The notes under the pieces are model-generated. The model saw nothing but the letters and a program-made list of their open reading frames with translations, ran no database searches and was not told the origin of the DNA. A stretch of DNA of 64,000 nt from Clostridia bacterium (lineage in GTDB: Bacteria; Bacillota; Clostridia; UBA1212): the NCBI GenBank assembly GCA_017444825.1, contig JAFSVU010000050.1, positions 1 through 64,000 on the forward strand, in the 5' to 3' direction. Position numbers and translations under genes: made by a program. Of the stretch, positions 53,336 to 62,611 are shown piece by piece (within the stretch, counting starts at the first letter, position 1; every line of letters starts with the position of its first letter).

Positions 53336-54418
53336 TTATAATATGATCGTATCTGCTAAAGTCCCATCCAGGTAAATGTCGTATTCATCAGGCATAGGCG
53401 ATGAATCGGTAATCAGAACGGTTCTGCCGCTTCTGAATATCACCGGCGTCGCCAAAGCTTCCATCGTGTAGCTGACCGCCGTGCTCGCCACGCTGTCCTC
53501 GTAGTTTATGCCGTCGGCCAATGTGACACCAACGATCGAAGCCGAAGTGCCTTCCGGGACGTACGTCGAGAGCCAGCTCCGAAGATCTACGGAAGTGTTT
53601 TGCGTCGTCATTGTGTAATTGCCCAAAGACGTTGTGTAAGCAACGATCTTGTACCCGGTCGCATTCGTTACCGCAGACCAAGACAAAGTGTCTCCGCTGA
53701 GCGAAAGCACCGGAGCGGCAAGCCTCTCAAGTGCCTCAAACAAAGCGCTATTGCTGAGCTCCGATTCCGTCCAGGACGCATTCACGGCCGTGACCGCTAT
53801 TGAGTAAGCGCCCCCGGGAAGAAGCAGATCCGAGAGGTCGAATGTCGTTGTCGTACATCCCTGATAGCTTAATGTAGTCCCTACATAAATATTATAAGAC
53901 GTGGCAACACCGCTCATATCAGTGATTGTCAAGATGTCACGAGTGATGGATATAACCGGAGCCGGCAACACCTTGTCTGTAAGCGACACTCCCGCCGGCT
54001 TTACGATCATTTCTTCGTTGATATCACCGGCCACGGTTATCGCCGTGTTCCCGGCTGACAGCAAGCCGTAATTCGGGTTCCAAAGCTTTAAGCTCCTGTC
54101 AACCTCGTCGCACGTTCCTATCGCCCCATTCTTTAGAGCCTGCATTTTGAGGAGCTTTCTGTAGTTTGCGTCAGTTATCGGATATTCAGTCAATATTCCG
54201 CTCGTGATAAGCGCCGCATTTTTCCTTGTGAGGCCTATTGTGCTTCCGAGAAGGTCAAGAGAGCGCCCCGAAGCACTATCAATTGATTTGATACTTTTGA
54301 GTGTGCCGAAGAGCGTCGAGATCTCCGAAATCTGCGTATCGAAGGCGGCCGTAAAGGCCATTGTATTCGGCGTTTGAAATTCCCCCGGAAAGTCTGCCGA
54401 AATCGCTTTTATAGCCAT
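53336..54418 (-). CDS. Tail protein, DUF2612-like N-terminus with fibronectin-type repeats
   Basis: The 360-residue protein begins with a gpI/DUF2612-like domain (about 1-150; GRSLDLLGSTIGLTR and YRKLLKMQALKNG) that joins fibres to the baseplate wedge. It then has two FN3-like repeats (about 155-250 and 235-330; PVLSLSGDTLSWSAVTNATGYK) and a short EYDIYLDGTL end. It follows baseplate J, as gpI follows gpJ in P2-like order. Confidence 0.75.
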   Translation of the reverse strand: MAIKAISADFPGEFQTPNTMAFTAAFDTQISEISTLFGTLKSIKSIDSASGRSLDLLGSTIGLTRKNAALITSGILTEYPITDANYRKLLKMQALKNGAIGTCDEVDRSLKLWNPNYGLLSAGNTAITVAGDINEEMIVKPAGVSLTDKVLPAPVISITRDILTITDMSGVATSYNIYVGTTLSYQGCTTTTFDLSDLLLPGGAYSIAVTAVNASWTESELSNSALFEALERLAAPVLSLSGDTLSWSAVTNATGYKIVAYTTSLGNYTMTTQNTSVDLRSWLSTYVPEGTSASIVGVTLADGINYEDSVASTAVSYTMEALATPVIFRSGRTVLITDSSPMPDEYDIYLDGTLADTIIL

Positions 54419-54432
54419 GTCCTCAGCCCCCT

Positions 54433-55884
54433 TTACGATGCTATGATTATGTCAATACGTGCTTCTGCAAATTCGTACCTGGATGTGATCTTCGGCGCAA
54501 GGTAATACTGATCGTAAGTATCCCCAGCGTCTATGCTGCCGACGATCTCGGTGTACTCTACGTTTGCCACACGAGCAGTAATCTCTGCCGCAATCGCCTG
54601 GAATGAAAGCCCCTGATTTATCGTCAAATGCTCAGCCTTCGCCAAGAAGATATCCCTCACCGTTGTGATGTAGTCCGCAGGGAGCGTACCCGACGTTGTG
54701 AGCGTGATCTTCACGAAGGTATAAATTATGTTCGGCAAGTAATACTTGACGCTCATCGTTCTGTTGTCGGTCTGGACCGTAATAATATGGTCGCCGTCAA
54801 TCGTAATGCCCGCCGGGACGCTGTTGTAGATCGCCCTTCCGAGATCATCGTCAGTCGCATCCTCGACGTCAATATAAGGCGTCACGCTGTGAGCCGGGTA
54901 TGTGTGCCCACCTTCCGTCACAGAGCTGTTTGTGTTGTTTACGTAAACAAAGCATCCATTCACGCCGTCAACCTTCATGATGGATGATCTGATCGCCTCG
55001 TCAGAAGCCGCACCATGCACAAATGTGCCTTGGTTGTATCTTGCCCTGAGCTCTTCGTCTGTTTCTTCGTAATTGCCTTTTTGCGCTGTCTCGCAATAAT
55101 ATGTTGCGTAAGACGGAGGGAATGAAGCGATATCCACATCTGTGCCTGCATACTCGTTCGGCCCGTTCTCGTTGTCAGCAAAGGTCGCAACACCCGTGAA
55201 CGAAACGCCCACCATGTTGTTGTATGCGAAGATGTGGTTCGTGTCTTTCGCCATCACGATCTCAACACCATCGGTGCCATTTACCAAATACTTGATAAGG
55301 CTTCTCGTCGCTGACGGAAGAAGGTGAAGCTGAGAGTATAGAGCGTTGTTATCCGTTGCCGTTGTTCCGGACGCAGTAAACGAAACCGAAATAACATTAT
55401 CAATTGATAGTGAAACTGTTGAAGAAGCCGCCGCACCTTCGCATGAAAGCTTCACGGCCCTGGCGAAGTTTGGCGAGATGATAACAGATTCAGTCGCCGT
55501 CAGGTATCTCACGGAATTATCCTGAGAGATCGCCGCCGCCATGCCCTCGGTGATCTCTGTGCTGAGAGCGGATGCAGGCGTGATATCTATCTTGTAGATT
55601 GAAGGCTTTGCGCTCTTCCGGACCACGCCGCCGACACTGCACGCCGCATCGAGCGAAGCGCCTGTTGCCGTCTCAACATAAGCGGAATAGTACACGCTTT
55701 CGGCAATGTCCCAAAGCCTCGCCATTCTGTCGGCAAACGTAGCGACGATAACATTGAACACGCCCTGCGGATTTGCTGACACGTCCACGTTAAGGTTTGT
55801 GAGGAGCTCAGCTCGTATCTCATCGTATATCTCATCAAAGCGCTTCTTAATGAAGCCGCCGCTTGTTATTCCATAGTCGCTCAT
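54433..55884 (-). CDS. Baseplate J-like protein
   Basis: The 483-residue product matches the baseplate J/gp47 family of contractile tails, which forms the wedge. The N-terminal region (GGFIKKRFDEIYDEI, DRMARLWDIAESVYYSAY) and the central EETDEELRARYNQG block are characteristic. It overlaps the gp25-like gene by four bases, the standard order. Confidence 0.9.
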   Translation of the reverse strand: MSDYGITSGGFIKKRFDEIYDEIRAELLTNLNVDVSANPQGVFNVIVATFADRMARLWDIAESVYYSAYVETATGASLDAACSVGGVVRKSAKPSIYKIDITPASALSTEITEGMAAAISQDNSVRYLTATESVIISPNFARAVKLSCEGAAASSTVSLSIDNVISVSFTASGTTATDNNALYSQLHLLPSATRSLIKYLVNGTDGVEIVMAKDTNHIFAYNNMVGVSFTGVATFADNENGPNEYAGTDVDIASFPPSYATYYCETAQKGNYEETDEELRARYNQGTFVHGAASDEAIRSSIMKVDGVNGCFVYVNNTNSSVTEGGHTYPAHSVTPYIDVEDATDDDLGRAIYNSVPAGITIDGDHIITVQTDNRTMSVKYYLPNIIYTFVKITLTTSGTLPADYITTVRDIFLAKAEHLTINQGLSFQAIAAEITARVANVEYTEIVGSIDAGDTYDQYYLAPKITSRYEFAEARIDIIIAS

Positions 55885-56219
55885 ATAACAATCTCCCCCG
55901 ATTCTCTGCCGTTGTCTCCGGTCACGGAAAACTTGATAAATACCCCTCGTTTAACCTTCTTGATATCCAGGCTGTTCACAGTCCTGAGCCCTACGATCTC
56001 GCTGAACACATCGAAGATATCTTGTGTTATATACGTTTCGTTATATTTCTGTCCGAGAATGTTGTCGAAGTAAGGCACCCCATAATCGGTATTTATCGGC
56101 CATTCGCCTTTGTGCCAGCGAAGCCGCACAAGTATTGCCTGAGCGATATCATCTATGATCTGTGCGTCGCCTGTTGACAGATCTAAATCGCCGTTGGCAT
56201 TAAGCAGTAAGTCTTTCAC
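55881..56219 (-). CDS. Baseplate wedge protein, gp25/DUF2634-like
   Basis: The 112-residue product has the GDLDLSTGDAQIIDDIAQAILVRLRWHKGEWPIN arrangement (shown in parts: D-L-S-T-G, then R-W-x-x-G-E-W) of gp25-like/DUF2634 baseplate proteins. I use a GTG start at 56219 with AAGGAGG eight bases upstream; the frame is open to 56270 but overlaps the previous gene. Confidence 0.8.
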   Translation of the reverse strand: MKDLLLNANGDLDLSTGDAQIIDDIAQAILVRLRWHKGEWPINTDYGVPYFDNILGQKYNETYITQDIFDVFSEIVGLRTVNSLDIKKVKRGVFIKFSVTGDNGRESGEIVI

Positions 56220-56232
56220 CAGCACACCCTCC

Positions 56233-56736
56233 TTAACCGTGAATAAGCGTTCCGTCGATGACCACGTCACCTTTGATATACACCGTTCCGTCTGTGATAC
56301 TTATCTCAAGCTCGCCGTTTTTTATCATTAAGCTCTTGTCCTCGTTTGCCTGCTCAGTAAGTTCCCCCGGGCCGTAGAAGCAGCCGAGAATTGCGATCGC
56401 ATTTCTGAGCGAGAAAGGGCTTGATTGAGGAAATTTGTCCTCATCCATCCACTTTCCGAGATTCCGCTCCGTGAAGAATATAAGCACCTGGTCGTTCTTC
56501 TCCACCGGGGCAGAAAACTCAATCGCACCAAACCGAGGAAACACAACCGGCACTTCGTAAAGCTCCGGATAGTCCACGGCCTTGCCATTGAAGTAAGTCG
56601 TCGCAATCGGCTTTATCGTAGCCGTGCCCTCTTTTGCGTCGTACTTCATGACTTTTCCGGGCATGACCGTGTGAAGGCCGTTGAGAAGCTCGTTTTGGAT
56701 CGCTATCTTTACAGCCTTTGAAAATTCTTGCCTCAT
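56233..56736 (-). CDS. Baseplate spike protein, Gp138-like
   Basis: The 167-residue product has an N-terminal OB-like domain of the Gp138/GpV spike class (LHTVMPGKVMKYD, YPELYEVPVVFPRFG, VEKNDQVLIFF) and a C-terminal beta-helix-like end (VYIKGDVVIDGTLIHG). It would form the membrane-piercing tip. Start at 56736 with GGAGGAC. Confidence 0.8.
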   Translation of the reverse strand: MRQEFSKAVKIAIQNELLNGLHTVMPGKVMKYDAKEGTATIKPIATTYFNGKAVDYPELYEVPVVFPRFGAIEFSAPVEKNDQVLIFFTERNLGKWMDEDKFPQSSPFSLRNAIAILGCFYGPGELTEQANEDKSLMIKNGELEISITDGTVYIKGDVVIDGTLIHG

Positions 56737-56749
56737 GAAGTCCTCCTGT

Positions 56750-57703
56750 CTATGCGGAATATTCCTTAAGCTCTGCCGTACAGATCCAGTCGCCGCCAAG
56801 GTTATCCCCGGTTATCGTCATCTTGTAGACGGTAAATGCGCCTGAGACCTCTCGTGATTCCAAATACACCGCATCGTTAATCTGAATCGCCCCATTCATA
56901 AAGAATTCGACCCGATAGCCGTAAATCGTGTAGAGAGGCGAATCCGTAATGTTGTCGTTCTGCGTGACACTCGATTCGTACAGCCTTTGAGGCATGCCAA
57001 TTAGCCCCGTGAGCGGCGTGAGCGCATAAGCGGCTTTGGCATTCTGTTTGTCGGTTTCCAGCTTGATATATAACGTCCCTGCTTCAAAACGCCAAACATA
57101 AGCGCTGAATAGCGATTCGCTCAGGACCGCAGAAGCCTTGCCATATATCGAAGCGCCCCATTTGAGCCGGTCGCTTGACGCTTTTGAAAGCGCATTTTTC
57201 GACATATTCAGCGGAACACCCATCACATAAGCAATGCTTCTGAATATCTGGTAGTACGTCGTTTTCGCTTTGAATGCGAGCGATATAATGCTCTCCGTCA
57301 GCTCCTGGAAGCCGTCAACGGCCTCAATAGTGCAGATTCTGTCGGCGCCCGAAAGTGTTTCGACCATCTGCACGACCGATCCTGAAAATATAACCGGAAT
57401 GCCGTTTCCGCTACTATAGCCCGCTCTCAGTTTGACCTTTGCACCATGCTGTGAAAGCATTTTTACAGTCTCTCTTGAAAGGTTCCATATCTTTATCCGG
57501 GCGAGATTAAGCGCCGTTCCATCGGTCCGCTCTACGTTAAAACTTATGCGGAGCGGCATTTCTCCCGCCGTAGATCCACCGATCGTTCTGCTACCGCCAT
57601 TTGACGTCACCGTGAAGTAATACTCTCTGTCCCTTAGCGTCCAGGCTTGCAGATCTCTGTCGGAATCAACACCAATTGCGTTTAAAACATAACTCTGCGG
57701 CAT
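56750..57703 (-). CDS. Tail hub protein (gpD/gp27-like)
   Basis: The 317-residue product has the features of phage late-control D/hub proteins: an N-terminal beta domain (about 30-130), IEAVDGFQELTESIISLAF, and a late beta domain. It lies between the baseplate plug gene and the spike gene, the expected order. Hub trimers link tube and spike. Confidence 0.75.
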   Translation of the reverse strand: MPQSYVLNAIGVDSDRDLQAWTLRDREYYFTVTSNGGSRTIGGSTAGEMPLRISFNVERTDGTALNLARIKIWNLSRETVKMLSQHGAKVKLRAGYSSGNGIPVIFSGSVVQMVETLSGADRICTIEAVDGFQELTESIISLAFKAKTTYYQIFRSIAYVMGVPLNMSKNALSKASSDRLKWGASIYGKASAVLSESLFSAYVWRFEAGTLYIKLETDKQNAKAAYALTPLTGLIGMPQRLYESSVTQNDNITDSPLYTIYGYRVEFFMNGAIQINDAVYLESREVSGAFTVYKMTITGDNLGGDWICTAELKEYSA

Positions 57704-57704
57704 A

Positions 57705-58031
57705 TCATTCCTCCGTTAATTCTTCGCCCTCCGGGACGTATGCAAACGTCGCTGCGCCTTCCATGATCGCCCCTTTGTTTATGACATTGGTCACTTCCGA
57801 GAGGCAATAGAACGTTCCCTTTGGCATTCCCTCCGCAGAAAAGGCTCTGTTCAGCGGAATGTTGGGGACAAGCTTTGTCGCAAAGATCAGATTGTCAAAA
57901 TCGGCCCACAGCCCAAACGTCCAAAAGTCGCCCTCAACATTGTAGGTAAACCGGAAATAGTATTGCTCGCCGTCTACAGTCTGCCGGTTAAAGCTGTCGT
58001 TAAGCGTCGGAATATTGTAGTAAGTCGTCAT
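57705..58031 (-). CDS. Baseplate plug family protein (DUF6983-like)
   Basis: The 108-residue product begins with TYYNIPTLNDSFNRQTVDG and has beta segments WTFGLWADFDNLI and KLVPNIPL, as in the phage baseplate plug family. It lies next to the hub, with two-base spacing. The family's job is inferred from structures of related tails. Confidence 0.75.
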   Translation of the reverse strand: MTTYYNIPTLNDSFNRQTVDGEQYYFRFTYNVEGDFWTFGLWADFDNLIFATKLVPNIPLNRAFSAEGMPKGTFYCLSEVTNVINKGAIMEGAATFAYVPEGEELTEE

Positions 58032-58543
58032 TTTGTGTAATGCCCTCCGTTAGATCCTCCGCCAAAGTTACTGCTTGACTGGTTTGCCGTCGCTCCGGAA
58101 TACGGATAGCTCTCAGACGTTGAAAACTTCGCCACAGTTGCAGAAGGGAAAACCATCTGCTTTAGTGTCATATCGACCGAGTAAGCTCTTCCGAACGAAT
58201 TGTCCCGCTTGATTGACAAATCCTGAATGATAAGGCTGCCATACGCCGCAATGCCGGAATAGACCGTGCAAAGCTCTGCGCTTGCATAGAGCGCCTTCAA
58301 ATTATCCTTCAGCGATTCGAGATCCTCTTCGCTGTGTGCCCCGCCTCTGTCAAGGCTCATCGCAGTAATGACGCCCGAAAGAACAAGCCCCGGCAAATGC
58401 TTCAGCACGCTGTCGGACACCTTGTTGCCGGCCTCTGTCGGATATTCAGGCACCGTTGCGGAAAAGTCCTGAGAAACAACCTCGCACGCATCAAAGACGA
58501 CCACACGCCCTGAGCTGTTACCTTTTATTGACGTAAATCTCAT
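58028..58543 (-). CDS. Baseplate/tail adaptor protein
   Basis: The 171-residue product is a beta-rich protein with a Gly/Ser-rich C-terminal tail (NFGGGSNGGHY). Position between tape measure and plug suggests a Dit-like or gp53-like adaptor. Not firmly placed in a family. It overlaps the next gene by four bases. Confidence 0.6.
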   Translation of the reverse strand: MRFTSIKGNSSGRVVVFDACEVVSQDFSATVPEYPTEAGNKVSDSVLKHLPGLVLSGVITAMSLDRGGAHSEEDLESLKDNLKALYASAELCTVYSGIAAYGSLIIQDLSIKRDNSFGRAYSVDMTLKQMVFPSATVAKFSTSESYPYSGATANQSSSNFGGGSNGGHYTK

Positions 58544-58546
58544 AGC

Positions 58547-60409
58547 TTAGCCTCCGTAATACAATGCGATCTTAAGCTGATCCGAAACATCCTCAGCGGA
58601 ATCTTCCATCGCCTGAGCGGCGTTGAGCTGATTCTGCCTGTCTGCGCCGTTGAATGTATAATCGTTGTTCATCGTGATCGTGATCGTGCTCGTAGAGCCG
58701 CCGTTCAAGATCTTGTCATCGTTTTCCGTGATCTTGTCTGCGATATCGTTCACGTCGTCCTTGAGAAGCCCGAAATAACGCAGTATGGCCTCGAAGAAGT
58801 CTCTTATCCTCTCGATCGCCTTGCTGTGCTCGCTGATCGTGTCAAGCCATTTCATAATATTCTCAAGAGCGTCGCCAAGCCTTTCCTTCAGCCATGCACC
58901 AATCGCAGAGAAGCCGGTCTCCAAAATTGTCGCAAATTCGAGCATTGTGTCCGCATACTTCTCCCAAAGCTTCAGATATTTCTCAAGCGCCAGGTTAAAT
59001 ATATGCGACGTCAGCTCCCCGAATTTGTTGAAGAAGTCGAGGAAGGGCTTTCCGATCGTGTTGATTATAGTGTTTATAACCTTTAATGCAAACGTGATGG
59101 ATTTCGCTATTGTTGAGACAAGCGGAACAATTGACTTGAGAAAATCAATCGTTGTGATAGCCGAAGTCTTAAGCACACTACCGAAGATATCTTTGACATT
59201 GTTCCAAAGCTCCAAGAGAGCCTGGCCGAGAGGAGCCAGCTCCTCCTTTATGTCGTTGAGACTACCAAGAAGCGATTGTCTTGCGGCCTCCGGGTCTTGT
59301 CCCCTTTCTCTGTAAGCCTCTTCCGTGAGGCTGTCCTCACCCCTTGCAAACGCCACGATATCAGCGACAGTTTTTATCGCAAGGTATATGACAGCAAGAA
59401 TCCAGCTTATCTTTCCGAGCATTCCGAGAATACTTCCTGACGAAGCGCCCGCCCCGCCTGCGGCACTCGCCGCACCGCCTGAGCCAAACGCCGACGTAAT
59501 CGACGGAAGCACCTGCTTAAGCTTCGAGATGAATTCAACACCCTTGCTGAAAAGCGTAATGCTCGCCGCAATCGCCGCCACCTTTCCAAACAAGGAAGGA
59601 AGGCCACCGAGCGCATTTATCACATCTCGCACCTTGTTAAGCATCGGCCCGAGCTTATCGCCAAACTGCTTGATCTTAAGAGCGATATCGTTGACGATCT
59701 TCTGACCGTCCGTAGATATCCAAAGGAAGAATCTCTCTTTGACGTAGGCAAGAGAATCGGTAATCGTAAGAGAGATTCTTGAGTATCTATCCTCAATGTC
59801 ATCAAGGTTGTTGTAGATAGCCCTGGTGAATTCCTTCAGTGTGATATTGTTTTGCATAGCCATCGCTCTGATGGCCTGATCTGTCGTGTTGAGCGTTTTT
59901 GCGAGATAGTTTACAAGCTCCGGAGCCGCCGCAAGCATTTGCGACAAATTTGTGAGCCGGCCGTTCGCAAAATTCTGCGAGAACTGCTCTACGAGGCCGC
60001 CGGCTTCATCTCTTCCGAGCCCTGCTCCACGGAACACCTTTCCGAGCGTCTCCGCAAGGCTTGTAGCGTCGTCAAGAGAAAGCGTCCATGCGTTTGTGTC
60101 CTGGACCATCTGCTTCACAGCGGAAGCCATAGAATCATACGACGTGTTGCTGTTCTGCGCAGCCGTCATGATCTTCTCTTGCAGAGCGGCCATGTCCTCC
60201 ATATAATCAACCGCATACGCAAGCTGATTATTTATCTGCATGTAATGCTCTACTTGCTTTCTCGCCTGGTTAAACAGCGCACCGACGGCTACTGCCCCAA
60301 GTATCTTTTTTGCGGAGGAGGCAAACTTGTTCACGGACGCCATGGCCTGATCGTACGATTTATTGTCTACGTTGTAGCCGATCGCAATGGCAATGTCTCT
60401 TATCGTCAT
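58547..60409 (-). CDS. Tail tape measure protein
   Basis: The 620-residue protein is helical with two hydrophobic stretches (about 290-325 and 330-350) and a central region of Leu/Ile-rich helices, the pattern of tape measure proteins. The N-terminus MTIRDIAIAIGYNVDN is typical for the class. At about 1.5 angstrom per residue the tail would be near 90 nm, a short myovirus tail. Its ATG overlaps the end of the frameshifted chaperone (stop at 60406). Confidence 0.85.
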   Translation of the reverse strand: MTIRDIAIAIGYNVDNKSYDQAMASVNKFASSAKKILGAVAVGALFNQARKQVEHYMQINNQLAYAVDYMEDMAALQEKIMTAAQNSNTSYDSMASAVKQMVQDTNAWTLSLDDATSLAETLGKVFRGAGLGRDEAGGLVEQFSQNFANGRLTNLSQMLAAAPELVNYLAKTLNTTDQAIRAMAMQNNITLKEFTRAIYNNLDDIEDRYSRISLTITDSLAYVKERFFLWISTDGQKIVNDIALKIKQFGDKLGPMLNKVRDVINALGGLPSLFGKVAAIAASITLFSKGVEFISKLKQVLPSITSAFGSGGAASAAGGAGASSGSILGMLGKISWILAVIYLAIKTVADIVAFARGEDSLTEEAYRERGQDPEAARQSLLGSLNDIKEELAPLGQALLELWNNVKDIFGSVLKTSAITTIDFLKSIVPLVSTIAKSITFALKVINTIINTIGKPFLDFFNKFGELTSHIFNLALEKYLKLWEKYADTMLEFATILETGFSAIGAWLKERLGDALENIMKWLDTISEHSKAIERIRDFFEAILRYFGLLKDDVNDIADKITENDDKILNGGSTSTITITMNNDYTFNGADRQNQLNAAQAMEDSAEDVSDQLKIALYYGG

Positions 60410-61070
60410 CTTCGCTTGTTCACCTCCGCTTTCATTTCTTCAGCACGCATTGTCTGAATATCCATGTCCCTCTCATAAAGGGCATATAATTTAAGCGCCT
60501 CGTCAAGAGTGTATGAATTGTCAAGCTCATACTTCGAGGCGAGGCGGTTTTTTATAAGTACGTACATTCTCAGCTCAAGGCTGTTGAATGCGGTTAAGTC
60601 GAAGTCTCCGTACTTTTTGAGATCTTGCTCAGGAGGTTCTCGTCTGGGCTGCCAAATAGGCCGCCCAAGACGCCGAAAAAATCCCCGTAGTTTACCTTAA
60701 TGACTTCGACGGCAAGGCGATACATAGCGCCTATAGCCCCGCAGAAAATCTTGTCTGCGACATCTCCGGTAAGCCAAACGGGCGACGCACCATCTACTTC
60801 GACGGATATGTTCTTATTCGCCACAAGAAGGCGTCTCAGAAGTCCTTCGACCCTGTCGCCTGTAAGTGATGCGAAGAAGCCTGTAAGCTTATCTGTGTTA
60901 ATTTCTCCATCCTTCGTTGTGACTGCGGCTGAGAGGCCGCCGAGAGCCGGTCCTATAAGTGCGAAGAGCTCGCCGCTTATGTTCGCCGCTTTCATTGCCG
61001 GGAACGGAAATATGTGAAATACGTTGCCGCTTATTTCTACTGTCTTGGGCTCATCCTGTGCTTGCGCCAT
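60406..61070 (-). CDS. Tail assembly chaperone fusion made by -1 frameshift
   Basis: A -1 shift at 60675-60681 continues the 158-residue chaperone in a second frame to a TGA at 60406, giving about 221 residues. The second frame has no stop, is helical and ends with YERDMDIQTMRAEEM then EVNKRR. This is the lambda G/GT arrangement, in which the fusion recruits tail tube proteins to the tape measure. The second part has no start of its own, which supports frameshifting. Confidence 0.75.
60594..61070 (-). CDS. Tail assembly chaperone, unshifted form
   Basis: The 158-residue product is a G-like chaperone that lies between the tail tube and tape measure genes as expected. It contains a beta N-terminus (VEISGNVFHIFPFPAMKAA) and helices after residue 80. 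It ends in frame at 60594. AAAGGAC precedes the ATG. Its gene carries the slippery site. Confidence 0.8.
   Translation of the reverse strand: MAQAQDEPKTVEISGNVFHIFPFPAMKAANISGELFALIGPALGGLSAAVTTKDGEINTDKLTGFFASLTGDRVEGLLRRLLVANKNISVEVDGASPVWLTGDVADKIFCGAIGAMYRLAVEVIKVNYGDFFGVLGGLFGSPDENLLSKISKSTETST
60675..60681 (-). promoter_or_regulatory. -1 ribosomal frameshift site
   Basis: T TTT TTC sits in the zero frame (GAT TTT TTC GGC). A hairpin with a TGGGC/GCCCA stem and inner GCC/GGC pairs starts about 10 bases downstream. The shifted frame is open from here to the tape measure start. Confidence 0.75.
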
Positions 61071-61094
61071 AAATTGTCCTTTCCGCTCTTAAAA

Positions 61095-61541
61095 TCAAAG
61101 AGCTATGTTTGAATCGGAAATTGCTCCGGTCTCGATCATCCATTCGAGGTTGTTTGTGTCCTTGCCACGAACGATCGAAGGCTGTCTCATGACCCAGGCC
61201 TGGTTTGCGAAGAATTCAAGGTTCCCCGCCAGGTCCTTAACCTGGATACTGAAAACGCCGGTTCCCTGCATTCTGTCCTCGTTGTAATAGCTCTGAAGCT
61301 TGGAATTGAACGAGGAAGTCTGAAGTAGAACGAGACGCACCTGATACTGATGGTTCGGGTCTATAGCTCTCGCTACTTCGCCGTCGCACCCGGTCTTGCT
61401 CGAAACGCCGTCGCTCTTGGGCTCGATCGTTACGAAGGAATCATCAGCCACGCCGGACACGATCTGTCCGTTTATCGTGATGATAACGTTGTACGAATTG
61501 TACGTTTTAACGGAAGTGTTCAATACTCTTGTGTTTGCCAT
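61095..61541 (-). CDS. Tail tube protein (DUF3277-like)
   Basis: The 148-residue product matches the DUF3277 group of phage tail tube proteins. Features are VIITINGQIVSGVADDSFV near the start, a VRLVLLQTS strand and the LAGNLEFFANQAWVMRQPSI end block. It follows the sheath gene, as in contractile tails. Confidence 0.8.
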   Translation of the reverse strand: MANTRVLNTSVKTYNSYNVIITINGQIVSGVADDSFVTIEPKSDGVSSKTGCDGEVARAIDPNHQYQVRLVLLQTSSFNSKLQSYYNEDRMQGTGVFSIQVKDLAGNLEFFANQAWVMRQPSIVRGKDTNNLEWMIETGAISDSNIAL

Positions 61542-61558
61542 TTTTGTTCACCCCTCTC

Positions 61559-62605
61559 TTATTCCGAAAGTGTTCCGACGATCTCAACCACATGCACGGC
61601 ACCGGACAGTCTTGCCGAGAAGCTGACGCCGTTAAGTGTACGTGTTGCTCTTGTCGCAGAAGATATCGTTGTGATATCCGGAATCGTTACCGTGAATCCG
61701 GGAACTGATGTGCCGTTCTCAAGGAAGTCGGTTCCGTCTATGCAGCCATCAGACTGTCCCTTTGTAAGCACCTTGCGGATAGCGGATTCAATCGCCGTAA
61801 GGCCTGCCGCATTGTAAGGCACTTTGACGGTCGAAGCGAGAAGGCTGTAAACAGATTCCTGTATAGCACTTGCAAGATAGTCGCAATATCTCATTACGTC
61901 TATCCACTCGCCGGATACTGTAGCTCCATCGTAAGTTACGGTTCTGCCGCCTATGAGAGCATAGCAGTTTACGCCAGCCGCCTTGATGGCGTCAATCTGT
62001 GTTTTTGTGTAAGAGCCTGCCGTTATGTTGGTCAGCGTCTTATATGCCCAGGTCTCTGTTCCGGGCTCATAGGTAAAGCATTTCGCCATGTAAGCTACAT
62101 GGATGAACGCATTCTTTGTGCCGTTCGTGTCATAGGCAATACCGAATGTGTAAAGGTTCGTTGTCCCAACCGGATTGAGTGTCGCAGCATTGTCAGCTAC
62201 CGAGAAACCAAACAGCTTATGGTTTGTCTCGCACCATGTCGATATGGTCGAATAGTTTGACGTTGCAACACCTACGGTCACAAGTCCGTACCAGCCGCCC
62301 TCGTTGAGAGCGTCGTCGAGCAGAGCTGTGAGCGCTGTCGATGTCTCGCTGTTGTAAGGTACTACGTACACGCCGCCAGCACCGTTGCTGAACGCCATAT
62401 CCGCCGCCTTGTAAACGTCCTCTGTTGCCACCCAGCCTGCGTCAAGAATCTGATCGAGGCTCGTATAGTAAGCAAAAGCCGCCGCTGTTGCCGCCTGTGC
62501 CGCCGGTTTTGTTCCGAGAATCAGCATTCTTTCAAAAGTCGTATTCTCTGTTGCTGCCTGACTTATTGATATTTGCACTCTCACAATGTTATCCAATACA
62601 GCCAT
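61559..62605 (-). CDS. Tail sheath protein (DUF3383-like)
   Basis: The 348-residue product matches the DUF3383 sheath family: the start VRVQISISQAATENTTFERMLILG (shown in short, V-x-V-x-I-S), the FGFSVADN segment, and the C-terminal beta strands that tie sheath subunits together (RTLNGVSFSARLSGAVHVVEI). Presence of a sheath makes this a contractile-tailed phage. Confidence 0.82.
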   Translation of the reverse strand: MAVLDNIVRVQISISQAATENTTFERMLILGTKPAAQAATAAAFAYYTSLDQILDAGWVATEDVYKAADMAFSNGAGGVYVVPYNSETSTALTALLDDALNEGGWYGLVTVGVATSNYSTISTWCETNHKLFGFSVADNAATLNPVGTTNLYTFGIAYDTNGTKNAFIHVAYMAKCFTYEPGTETWAYKTLTNITAGSYTKTQIDAIKAAGVNCYALIGGRTVTYDGATVSGEWIDVMRYCDYLASAIQESVYSLLASTVKVPYNAAGLTAIESAIRKVLTKGQSDGCIDGTDFLENGTSVPGFTVTIPDITTISSATRATRTLNGVSFSARLSGAVHVVEIVGTLSE

Positions 62606-62611
62606 CTTGTG

